Shown in pieces: positions 54,101 to 64,000 of a stretch of 64,000 bases of DNA. The stretch comes from Epinephelus fuscoguttatus (taxonomy: Eukaryota; Chordata; Actinopteri; Perciformes; Serranidae). The stretch is from positions 31,600,543 to 31,664,542 of the forward strand of contig NC_064754.1 of assembly GCF_011397635.1 (NCBI RefSeq), read 5' to 3'. The notes under the pieces were generated by a model. The model was not told the DNA's origin and searched no databases. It saw only the letters and a program-made list of their open reading frames with translations. Within the stretch, counting starts at the first letter, position 1; every line of letters starts with the position of its first letter. The position numbers and the translations under genes were made by a program.

Positions 54101-57100
54101 TTAGTCACTTAGACACAAAGACATGGGAAAATAGGGTCCAGGTTGAAAAACACCAAAGTTACCCTTTAATGAATTAGGATGACTGCTGGTCACATTTGTG
54201 TTCCTGTGCATCCTCGCTTTAGGCGCTGAGGTCTTAGAAGCAGAATTTTTGCATGTGTTTGAGCATATTAACTTCTCATTCATCAAGGCGAGACTCAGGT
54301 TACACAGTAAGCAGAGCACATCTCATCAGTGCTGACGCATTTATTGTTCTCGCTCTTCAAAGAGACACTGAGTCACGCACAGCCACGCACTGTTGCAGGA
54401 AAAGAGAGCAATAGTGCAGCAGAGTTGCAGGCCAGCCTCATGACAATCACAGGGAGGAGAGGGGAGGGGAGCGCCACGCTCCCTGAAAATAGAAGTGGAA
54501 TTATCCCTCCTTCTTTTCACCCTCTGACTCATTGTGGGACTATTTCTGTCTCAAAGATGTACCATCCAGCACCCAGGCACCTGTCCCACTCTGTCCCCAC
54601 GTTACAGTGCTCTGCCCAGGCCTCACTGCAGCAACAGTAGGGTGAGGAACCACCAGAGAGGCACAGTGCACTCAACTTTTTGATGCTAGTTGAAGTAGAC
54701 AAAAGATCTTCACGTTGTTCAGGAGTCAGAACCTACAGTAGTTAGCTTCACATAGATAATTATATCTATGCTTGACAACTTAAATTATAACAGTTGCTTT
54801 GCAAATAAATGTTAGAAAATTAGGAGTTCATAATAGTAATATCTTCTCTAAAATTTACTCTTAGAATCGGCCATCATGTTTTTCTTAATTTGCACAATGA
54901 ATGAATATTGCATACATTGAATAGTATTGTATTTCATGTCTCCATCTGCTGGTGGGCCATCACGATAAAATTATGCATGCATAATATGATGTTAATTCCA
55001 CTGCAGAAGAGAGTCTATGATCACTAATATTAAGTAGGGAAAAAAGTGGATATATTAATATCGCTTTCAGTTATCAGTCAAATGAGTAGTTACATATTGG
55101 CATATCGGATATCTGCAAAAAATCCAATATTGTGCATCCCTAAAGAAAATTTTAAAGCTGCACTTTTAAATATGGTTATATCAACAATGGATTGAACAAT
55201 GTGAAAGTGCACATTCATAGCGACAAACCCACTGAAAATTATCACTCGATTCTGCAGTTCCCTCAGCTCTACCGTGCATTTATGTGTCTTTCAGCTCATT
55301 GTTTCGTTTTTAAAGTCGCAGCATTCAGCTGTATTCAGCACAAAAAGAACTTTCCACCACTTACCCAGCACCAAACGGCTGACAGACAAATTTGGAGACT
55401 AGCTGGTGAATTTCGTGGAGCATTCAGCAGCTAAAAAGCTAGATCTTTTTCTTGGATTTGGTATAGACCAAAACAGAGCAAAAAGAAGAGTCAATGTTAG
55501 ACTTTAAACAAGTCTCCAAAAATCCATGTCTGTATGTATAAACGGTCAACTGTTTGTGACTTCTTCCATATCAACTTCATAAGGTTATAGTATGTCAATG
55601 TCATGTTTATGGCTTGTTTTGCTGCCCCCAAGTGGCCATAAACATTTATAATGCTGCTTTAAAAATGAGAAAATGTTTTTTCTTTTCTATGGATCACAGA
55701 TGTCGCAGCCTATCAGTTTAGCAATTTCGTCAAGCACCATCATGCTAACATGATAATGTTTAGAAGGTTACATTTGCTGATTAGCACCTAACACAGAGTA
55801 GAACTGAGGCTGATTATTATGGGGACATTTGGTCATAAACCAAGTGTAAGACAAATTTAAATTTTGACGTGATGATGGCGCTAAATGAAAAATGAATGCG
55901 ACATCAAAGTTATTATAATTCACCCTGACATCACTGTATAACTAAATGTATTGACTGATATTTAGATTATTTCACTTAAAAAAATGTTAATACCAACCTC
56001 ATGGTGGTACAAGAGGTAAAATTGGGGAAGCACCAAGTTATCAGGATGAACATCAAAAACATGTAAAAACTTTCGGCAATCCCTTCAGTAGTTGTTCAGA
56101 CATTTCAGTCTGGATTAATGTGATGGGCCGACCACACAACAGATCCACATGCCATCCCTGGGTCACGTTGCTATTGTGATTAAAAACAGAAAGCCTACTT
56201 GGGAAACTGTTTCCCAAATAATTCAGTAATGTTTTGTTTGTGCATTTGTCTCCTAAAACTTCCCCTCTCGTTAATCTCAACAAAATGTGTCTTGGAGATT
56301 GCACTATTTTACTTGTGTTCTGTCTCTCATATTTTCCTCCCCCGCTCTTCTTAACTTTGTTAACTTTAATTTAATTTAGCCATCACTGGCCCCAGCAGAA
56401 AGTGATCTCTCCACTTTATCTTCATAACTATCTGAAGGCATGCAGGCTGGAGAAAAGCTAATAGACTGACTCCAGCTTGTATGATCGCCTGGAGGCCTCG
56501 AGGTTACATTATTTATCAACTGTTATACATTTTGTCTTACGCTCTTCTAACACTTACTGTGAAAATACAGCATTGAGCGTATCCTAAACCATCATATCAA
56601 AGTGTGCAAAGATCTGCTTCCTACATAAATAGATGGATCACAGTCAGGAAATGAAATCAAAGAACCTGTAGCACATTCACCTTATTAAATGTAATGTAAA
56701 CAAACCAGTAAATGGTGATTAGGGGCTGACCTTCCTGTTATGTAATGTGACTTAACTTTGGCAACCCGTGCACTCAAGGATCTTGGCTGCTGCTGCTGTT
56801 CATGTTACAATGCAGACGAAGCTGTAGCACTATGTCTTTGGACAGCACCCAAACTTCCCTCGTGGCTCGAGCAGAAAGCCGGACAGGCTCGTGCCTTGAC
56901 CTCTGTTAGGAAGTACACCATAAATATGTGACTGTCCCCTCAGATCAGTAGACCTTTACACCCCAAATGTCTGCAGAGCTGATTCATGTGCTGGATTTTA
57001 TTCTTTGGCAGTCTCTTGGATTTTGATTTTAGGACTCTATTTAGCCAATTAGAATGCATTACCATTGCGATCAGAGATCTAATGTCTTCATCTTCACAGT

Positions 57101-60100
57101 TTGCACACAGTGAGGATGTTTTGGTGAATATAAACTTGATGTTCTCCGGTAACTAACGCTGACAATCCCCTCAGGAGGTGATAAGCTAATAAAGCTTCCA
57201 GATACAAGAGGTGACAAGCGACAGCATGAGAACAAAATGGTTTGTGTGTGATTCAGGGCCTTAAAATAGATCCAAAAAAGCCGTCATGGAGGATGGTGCA
57301 GGAAAAAGAGAGTACACGGAGTCCTGTCAGCATCATTTAGGATAGCCAGATGAGCAAGTGTCTTGATTCAGAAGCAGCTGATCAGGGTTTGGTGGACTCA
57401 GCTCTGGGGCTTTACACTTGTGCTTTCACATCCATATTTAAAACAGAAAGCAGCGGACAGACATACTAATGATCATGCAGCATCCATAGAAAGAAACCAC
57501 TGGTGATGCACCTTGCCATGTCATGTCATGTAAGCATATTATTAGTCTTACCTTGTTATCATTCTCATAAGTACAGAGTTTTATGACATCACATAATATC
57601 CAGTATACCTCCACCCATCTTCAACCCAACTACTTAGAGTCTTTGAAAACACCCATGTGGATGCGCAGGACCTTTAAAGATTCAGGACTGTGGACTTAAT
57701 GGACCTTTTTCAGCAGACAGTTTGACTTAGTATGAAAAGCATAGATGAAACTGATAACATTAACAATGGCTCAGTTCCATTAAGTGTCCCAGTAAGTGGT
57801 CCCAGTGAGCCAGCATTGACAATACAAGGGCTTCCCCTAAGTGGAATACAGCTAACATTAATGTTAGTAGTTACACTTGTGGTTTTCCTACTATGACATG
57901 TCAAAATGGCTGCTGTGAGAAAGGTATGTGGTAGGTTAAACTTCTGGTTAGATGTCATTACTCACATAGGTGCAGTAAAAACATAAAAATAGCAATGGAC
58001 TTTTAAAAGGGGGTTATAGTGGAGCATTTAGCAGCCAAAGAGTCAGATATTTCCATCAGGAGCTGGTGGAGACCAAAAACAGAGCTGAAAGAGAGTGAAT
58101 GTTGGACTTATCATTCTTAAGCTGACCTGAAACATGACTCCAAATAAGTGCTTATGTTGCTCTGCAACTGCTGGAGGTGCAACTGGTTTGCTAACAACTT
58201 TGCCATATCAACTTAATATGTGATGATGTCCATATGGTGTTCGCAATTCATTTGCGCTGCCCCCACATGGCCAAAAAAGTTATTGCAGGTTTATTGGTGT
58301 AAGAGTACCTAAAGCTATCATCACGTGCGTTAGCGTCTTCCTTAGCCTTAGCCTGTCTGCACATGGTGGGCATTCTTCCAGACACCGTATAAACGTAAAA
58401 AAAAAAAAAAAAAAATCATGACAGCTGCCTCCAGCTACTACTCCTCATCCCACACGATGACCCCACTTTGTAACATGAACTGTAGATGTACATTTAGCCG
58501 CCTCATATCACACTGTGTCCCACTATGTGTTCCTTGGTCTTAAGACTGGCAAGCAGTTATAATTAAATAGAGGTCACGGTGTACACCGTGGTTAAGAGGA
58601 GTATCTAATGTACATGTATGTAATTGAGAGGGAGTCCCCTGTTATAGCTTTGATTGTTTTGAAGCCATAGTAACTGTAATCTACTGTATGATGCTGAGGA
58701 ATGGTGATGTCTGTTCATCTGTGGTCCTGACTGTGTGTGTGAGCAGCTTGTTAATGTTTTCTATGTTTTATAGACCTGTGAGAAAGAAGTGTTCATAGTT
58801 CAGGAGGTTTTTACCAGGAGCCGAATTATTCACAGAGGTCTCTCCCTCTCCAGAACAAACAGACCCAGTGATTGAAACTGGTAAAAACAATGGATAAAGC
58901 AGTTTCACGTTACAAATCAATGTTTCTCCTATGCTCTTTGGCATGTCAGTGACTGGCCGCCAGCCTAGCACTTGCTAATGTGCGCTCACCTTTTTTTCCT
59001 CTGATAACTTAAGATCCAGACGTCCAGGAGATTTTAACCAGGAGTCGGAGAATCCACAGAATAAAGCATTTTTCATGTGAAAAAAACCCCAAAAACCATA
59101 TATCCAATGCTCTTGTCACGAAGTGGTTGCAAATTACATTGGTCAACACGACCTTTAAAACAGACATAAATTCAAGTATGTTTTCCATATTTTGAAGAGA
59201 TCATGTTTTGAAACATTCAAATATCTTAAAATAGAGAATACAGAGGGGACTAACAATACAGTAAGCCTAAATTCATTCATGTACCAGTGTTTTAGGGCAT
59301 TCTGAGTGTCAGTAAAACACAACAATGTGACCTGTTTATTCACCAAGAACCCAGAATGCCTTTAAAGACCCTTTTCATGGAAATTCTTTCATGAATTAGA
59401 ATTTAAATTTAAAACATTACAACAGTGATGAGTGTAAGCAATGATAATAAATACAATATTCTGTTCCAAACCACTCTGTCCACTCAGCTGTCTTCTTTTA
59501 AATTCTCTACACAACTGTTGATGGCAACTGTCCACTGTGTGTCTGCTTCAAATAGTCCGAGCTTTAGTGTCACCATTCAAGGAGCTGAAATGTGAGTCTT
59601 AAATCTGGGAGGTGCTGGACATCTGATCTGCTCTGTTCTTGCACAGTGACTGAGCACTGGTCCTGCACTGACGCAACAGACAAAGGTGACTAGTCGGCAG
59701 AGGTCTGGCTGGTTTACACCGTGCAGTCTGATTGGTCAATTTATTTCTGAACATATTTCTGTTAAAGGGTAATGGTGATTAGTGTTCTGGTCAGGGATCT
59801 CATTTGTCTTGGTGCTGATCAGAGACTGTGATACATTTTGGAAAGATACACAAGCACAGAGAGAAATCTTGTCTAATCACATCTTTCCCCCTCTTACATC
59901 TCCTGGCAGGGTCCTCCATCCAAGATGAGGAGCCTCTGGTGCGTCTGCAGCTCCAGCAGCCAGAGGGAGACCTCTTCTCCTGTGGATGTGACGCAACAGA
60001 GGAGCCCGCCAGCCAGAGTTCCTCCAACGACACCCCGGCCCCAGAGAGGGCCATGTGCCAACCCTGCAAACCACCATCAGCTTTAGATTCCGAAGAAGAG

Positions 60101-63100
60101 CCAGCTTCTTCTTCAGAGGATGAAGAGGAGGGAGCTCCTGTGGAGGAGGATGCTTCTGCAGAGGATGTAGCAAGTGATGGAGAAGAAGACCAGGAGGAGG
60201 AAGCTTCCCAGGAAGAGGTAGAAGAAGAGGTGTTGACATCTGAGGAGGATGCTGTCGAGGAGGCTGAGGATGACAGTGTGGATGAGGAGGAAGTTGCCGA
60301 AGAGGTTGTATCTTCTGAAGAGGAGGAGGAGAAGGTAGCTGAGGTAGAGGAAGAGGTTCATGAGGAGGAGGAGATAGTCGAGGAAGGTGAGGAAGAGGCA
60401 GAGGAGGAATTACCCCATGAAGAGGAGGAAGTGAGTGAACCTCAGGAAGAAGTTGCAGAGGAGGAAGAAGAAACAGTTGAGGCAGCAGAGGATGAAGACA
60501 CACAGGAGGATACAGAGGCAGCAGCTGAGGAGGAAGGTGTGGAAGCTCTCATACATGAGGCTGAAGAGGAGGAAGATACCGTTGCTGAGGATGCAGCTGA
60601 GGAAGAGGTTGCAGTGGCTGAATCTGAACCAGAAGAAGAACCAGCTGAGCTTCCTCAAACTGACTCAGAACCTGAGGAGCCAGAAGTGGTAGCAGAATCT
60701 GAGGCTGAACCAGAGGTGACTGCAGAGCCTGAACCAGAACCAGAGCCTGAGATTGAAGAAGTAGCACAGCCAGAGCCTGAAGTCATTTCAGAGCCAGAGG
60801 TGATTCCAGAGCCTGAACCAGAACCAGAGGTTGTCCCTGAAGCGGAGCCAGAGCCCATCGTGGAGGAGGTCTTACCAGAATCTGCTGAGGATGTAGCTGT
60901 GGAAGGAGAGTCAGTGGAGGAGGCAGCAGTAGATGTCGCTGAGGAGGCGACAGTTGAGGAGACACCTGTTGATGTGGAGGAGGTGACTGCAGAGGAGCCT
61001 TCACAGTCTCAAACCAAAGGTACAAAAAGATAACACTGGGTTGATAGCATGTCATAGGTCTAACTTTTCATGTAAAATTCAAATTCCTCTCCTTTCATCT
61101 CAAAAGAAAACCTCTGTCCGAAGGTAAAACGTCTTGCCTTCATTCTGTCAGACAGTCCGAGCAGCGACAAGTAGAGCAGCAGGGATCCTGTTACAGTAAA
61201 TCTGTCTCCATCCAGTCGGTGCTTCTGTAATTAAGGAAGCATGCCATTATCTGAGGTCTGGGTGTTGACACCTGCTATAAAAGATGATGGCTGAGTCTCC
61301 CAGCTCTTAATCCCACTTCATCGCTTCATTCATTACACTTCTGTGAGTGTCAGTGCAGACTGTCAGACGCAATGGGTGTTTTTGTCCAGGTTGTTGACAA
61401 TTCTCAGGATATCCACAGTAATTAATCACAGTTAAAAGCCTGCAGTACATTTTCTAACACGAGTTGTGCCATATTTTTAGATTTTGTTGCTCTATCTGCA
61501 GAATTTGCATTCAAGTCAACAAAAGGAAATATTTTGGAAACTGTTCAGCCATGTATTATTTATTATGTTTTGAAAGAAGAACATGTCTGGAAATCATGTA
61601 CACAGAGACACAATTACTTTCCAACACAAAGAGAAATAAGCAATCTTATTCCTGAGGTGGGGAGCAAAACATTTCAGTGTTAGTACAATGCCAACACATT
61701 TTTTCCGTTTGAAAAAGCAAGGTTAATACCTCTTACAGGAAGGAGAGAAACAGCAGAGCACAAAAAACGAGAGAGAAACGGTCACAGACAACAGAGAAGG
61801 GGAAAAAATGTGTTTAGTCAGCTTTTCATCAACATACTTGTTCTTTAAGGATTTATTAATGGCTGATAAATCATTCATAAATGTTTAAATAAAGGCATGA
61901 GGACAGGTCTTGGGTTGTCACATTGTGCACATCCTTTGTGTTTCTTCACATCTCACATGACTTGATTTGTCCTGTAAGATAGCGCTTTAATTCACCTTGC
62001 GGACCCCTCTAAGAATTACTTCCTCTCTGGAAATAAGCTGCAGGACATCCAGACCACAACCTGTCAAAACAAAAGTTGTTCTTACAAATGGTTCATTGCA
62101 GATCTACTGAATACATTGCTTATACATTACCATATATAAAGCTCTATATGAAGCAAGTACATCTTTAAAAAGTGATAGCAAACAATGATTCTTGTTTGAC
62201 TTTGCATCAAAGTGAGATGGGCCATGGAACAACAGCAGAGGTCTCTATCGTTCTCTCTGGCATGCAGAGCGCCCTGAATATGACACTGTGTGTAGCTAAA
62301 GGGAATTATCAACAACCTATGGTACAGAAATAAACAAGCCAAAATAGCAGAGGAAGGGAATATACATTTAGATGGACAACGGCATGATATAACAGTTGGG
62401 TATGTACTTAGTCCAGATGGTGTGGTCGCTCACAACTCAGGAAACCATTTACCTGGGGCAGCATTTCTATTATGTAACAGTGTCAGATGAGTTTGTACTA
62501 TGTGGATAAGAAAACCAATGTTGGGGAGTAGTGGACTCTGTAAATAAACTAGTAGGTTAACAGCATTTTACAGTAACTACATTCATATTTGCACTGTGAT
62601 TCAAGTAGTTAAATACCTTTTTTCATTTTATTGTGTAGTAAACTACTGAAACTACAAAAAAAATTGTATGGAGCTCAGGAGGGGATGGAGTTTCGAAGTT
62701 TCAATGAAATAAGATTGCACTTTTGCACTTTATTTTATTTTATTCTATTTTATTTCATTTTAGTTTAGTTTAGTTCATTTTATTTCTATATTTACTTTCT
62801 TTTATTTTTGAACATGTGGGCAATTTGTTTTGCAATAAACTTATTTTTTCTGTTATATTTTGTTATAATTTTGTTTGACAAGTACATAATCAATTTGATT
62901 TTTTTTTTTTTTTATAAAAGTAGTTTGAAGCACCTTTTTTTAAGTGTCTTCGGTTAACCAAACTAGATTTCTCCATAGGGTATTTTTTCTGTAGGTCAAC
63001 TTTCTTGGGAAAACTCTGGTTTCAAGTAGCTTCCTCAACACTGAGGAGAACATGGTGCATTTTACAGTTGCCATAGAAACCTGCAAAATTGTTGCCCAGA

Positions 63101-63744
63101 CCGTCTTTGTCAGACTATGTACTGCTTCCCCTTTTTTAAATATATATAATTCAATTTTTTTATTTATCAATTCAGTCAAATCTGAACAAACTGTCCGTAC
63201 TGTTATAGGAACTCAACATATCCACAGGCACCTGGTAGCTACACATTCTTATACCCATAATAGGAATTTAGCAACCACAGCTTTCTACTTCATTGCTGAC
63301 CCGAGCTAACATGTGTTTGTATGACACAATTTCTAATATAGATTTCTTCCACCTTTCAAAATCTGGAGGTGATGTACTCTTCCAGAATTTGAGGTTCACT
63401 CAAGCAGCTGTGACGACCCCTACATTTATCACAACAAGGTCATATTTTGCTACATAAGGCATAACCTTGGTGATTTAGGTACCGTCATACCCAACCACTT
63501 CCCTATGTCATTCACAACTTTTTCCCAAAATGGGTTAACCAGTTTACATTCCCAGATTGCATGTATGAATGTTCCAAGTACTGCTTTGCATGTCAGGGCT
63601 TTTGACCTTAACACTTGACTGACAGTCTAATCCTCCAATCAGAGCATAAGAAAGATGAAGCAGCAGGACCGACACTGAGGGACCGCGCCCACATTGAGGA
63701 GACACTGCGATTGGCTACTACTGAACCCTCAGCAGAGTTCTCAG
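51127..63744 (+). CDS. srl: Sarcalumenin, 5' part (signal peptide, acidic Ca-binding region, start of GTPase-like part)
   Basis: Sarcalumenin is a Ca-binding glycoprotein in the lumen of the sarcoplasmic reticulum that supports calcium storage and SERCA. Exons 51127-51184, 59910-61019 and 63643-63744 join in phase 1 throughout (423 residues plus one base). Exon 1 is a signal peptide ([20 protein letters not shown]). Exon 2 encodes 370 residues, mostly Glu with Val/Ala, turning into EPEPEPE repeats at its end. Exon 3 encodes [20 protein letters not shown] and [14 protein letters not shown], matching the RDRSHIEKTL.LNEDKPSDDFS that precedes the dynamin-like GTPase domain in human SRL. The neighbour tfap4 is also SRL's neighbour in human. 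The GTPase exons lie right of the window. Confidence 0.9.
53370..53450. repeat. Dispersed repeat fragment (ATCGATACAATATCG type)
   Basis: GTATCGATACAATATCGCCA and AAACCGCGATACTGTGCTGT resemble the end of a common fish DNA-transposon-derived repeat. Confidence 0.4.
55050..55143. repeat. Dispersed repeat fragment (ATTGTGCATCCCTA end)
   Basis: CATATCGGATATCTGCAAAA and CCAATATTGTGCATCCCTA are the typical end of a widespread teleost MITE-like repeat. The other end was not found nearby. Confidence 0.45.
55419..55680. repeat. Interspersed repeat, copy 1, in srl intron 1
   Basis: Shares GGAGCATTCAGCAGCTAAA, AGACCAAAACAGAGC, CCATATCAACTT and TGCTGCCCCCAAGTGGCCA-AA, in the same order, with the sequence at 58018-58285. 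Confidence 0.6.
58018..58285. repeat. Interspersed repeat, copy 2, in srl intron 1
   Basis: Same family and orientation as 55419-55680: GGAGCATTTAGCAGCCAAAG, GGTGGAGACCAAAAACAGAG, GCCATATCAACTTAATATGT and GCTGCCCCCACATGGCCAAA. Confidence 0.6.
59910..61019 (+). CDS. srl: srl exon 2 (Glu-rich acidic region, 370 codons)
   Basis: Acceptor CTCCTGGCAG and donor GTACAA, phase 1 at both ends, 1110 bases, so inclusion or skipping keeps the frame. The first 60 or so residues are mixed and contain two cysteine pairs (CGC and CQPC). Next comes a long stretch dominated by E, V, A and D, then PEPE-type repeats. This matches the acidic region specific to the long sarcalumenin isoform and absent from the 53-kDa glycoprotein. 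The sequence diverges fast between species, so the match is by composition and position. Confidence 0.88.
61020..63642 (+). other. srl: srl intron 2 (2.6 kb)
   Basis: Non-coding. Contains a suspected dispersed repeat at 62515-62665, a T-rich low-complexity tract at about 62720-62800 and a decayed LINE piece at 63290-63600. Confidence 0.65.
63290..63600 (-). mobile_element. LINE ORF C-terminal fragment, decayed
   Basis: On the minus strand the frame near 63310-63400 reads [20 protein letters not shown] then ILEIVS, and farther upstream a degraded [13 protein letters not shown]-like segment is seen across a frame break. The KFWKS--PP-F-RWK and W-C----PFW patterns are typical of the end of L1-like fish LINE ORF2. 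Heavily mutated. Confidence 0.55.
63643..63744 (+). CDS. srl: srl exon 3 (lead into GTPase domain)
   Basis: 102 bases, phase 1 at both ends, between TCCAATCAG and [28 protein letters not shown] is the diagnostic block for sarcalumenin. Confidence 0.92.
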
Positions 63745-64000
63745 GTGAGGAACACAGACTTAGAATTATTGGAGATGCAATGAGAGGGCATGAAGCACCT
63801 CAATCCCACCAGCGCACATATATGCACACACAAACACTTACATACTTCATACACATGAACCAGTGAGACCCACATGGACGTTCAGTGAAGACATTGCCGT
63901 GCCGCCCACCATTTCAAATGTCTTTCAGACTTTTGCTGCGGAAATGGTCGAAGTTCTGTATTGAAATGAAAGAATGTTTACAGCTACTTTGTCAATGGAA
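63745..64000 (+). other. srl: srl intron 3, start
   Basis: Intronic up to the window edge. A CTTTCAG at about 63925 looks like an acceptor, but the frame after it does not match sarcalumenin and stops, so it is not used as an exon here. Confidence 0.6.

Larger units (their letters stand above)
51185..59909 (+). other. srl: srl intron 1 (8.7 kb)
   Basis: Non-coding as far as can be read. It holds a CA tract (about 52252-52270), dispersed repeat pieces near 53380-53440 and 55050-55143, and two copies of one repeat (55419-55680 and 58018-58285). Confidence 0.7.

Noticed and set aside
59877-60503. 208-residue Leu/Pro-rich open frame on the minus strand
   Set aside because: It is the antisense shadow of the Glu-rich srl exon; GAG/GAA codons read as CTC/TTC in reverse.
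63925-63970. Possible fourth srl exon after CTTTCAG
   Set aside because: In the required phase the text does not match sarcalumenin and meets a stop; the real exon is probably outside the window.

Overview
This 64-kb window looks like teleost (ray-finned fish) nuclear DNA. It has split vertebrate genes with short GT-AG exons, long AT-rich introns, CA and TA microsatellites, and many dispersed repeats of fish type (hAT-like and TTAA-flanked MITEs, a tRNA-derived SINE, decayed LINEs). All gene calls come from reading the translated exons and matching reading phase across splice sites; no database search was possible.

Layout. (1) About 528-10213, minus strand: 5' two-thirds of a PBX/TALE homeobox gene, most like pbx4. 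Six coding exons run from the start codon through the homeodomain; the C-terminal exons lie off the left edge. (2) 10214-17060: intergenic, with two related hAT-like elements (one carrying a nested SINE) and a LINE 3' remnant. (3) About 17073-25012, plus: mvb12a, an ESCRT-I subunit, complete, with a possible extra coding 5' exon. (4) About 27808-31564, plus: a small, diverged TCF/LEF-type HMG-box gene I cannot name. Its N-terminal exon does not join cleanly to the rest. (5) 31565-37900: repeat-rich intergenic DNA with two LINE remnants, a cluster of inverted repeats and a non-autonomous hAT-like element. (6) About 37985-49183, plus: tfap4 (AP-4, bHLH leucine zipper), complete, seven coding exons, 331 aa, with a roughly 3.1-kb 3' UTR that contains a MITE. 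(7) 49550-50760: degenerate AT-rich repeat array. (8) 51081 to the right edge, plus: 5' part of srl (sarcalumenin): signal-peptide exon, an 8.7-kb intron, a 370-codon Glu-rich exon, and the exon leading to the GTPase domain. The rest lies off the right edge.

The genes do not form a pathway. They are neighbours: PBX4 and MVB12A are both on human 19p13.11, and TFAP4 and SRL are adjacent on human 16p13.3, so this fish segment joins two human neighbourhoods. The most notable observations are the symmetric srl acidic exon that explains long and short isoforms, a cluster of CAGCTG sites (the AP-4 target motif) around tfap4 itself, the unusual TCF/LEF-like gene with a reading-frame conflict, an in-frame N-terminal extension of mvb12a, and a candidate conserved enhancer inside the pbx intron. 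I found no evidence of a wholly new multi-gene system.
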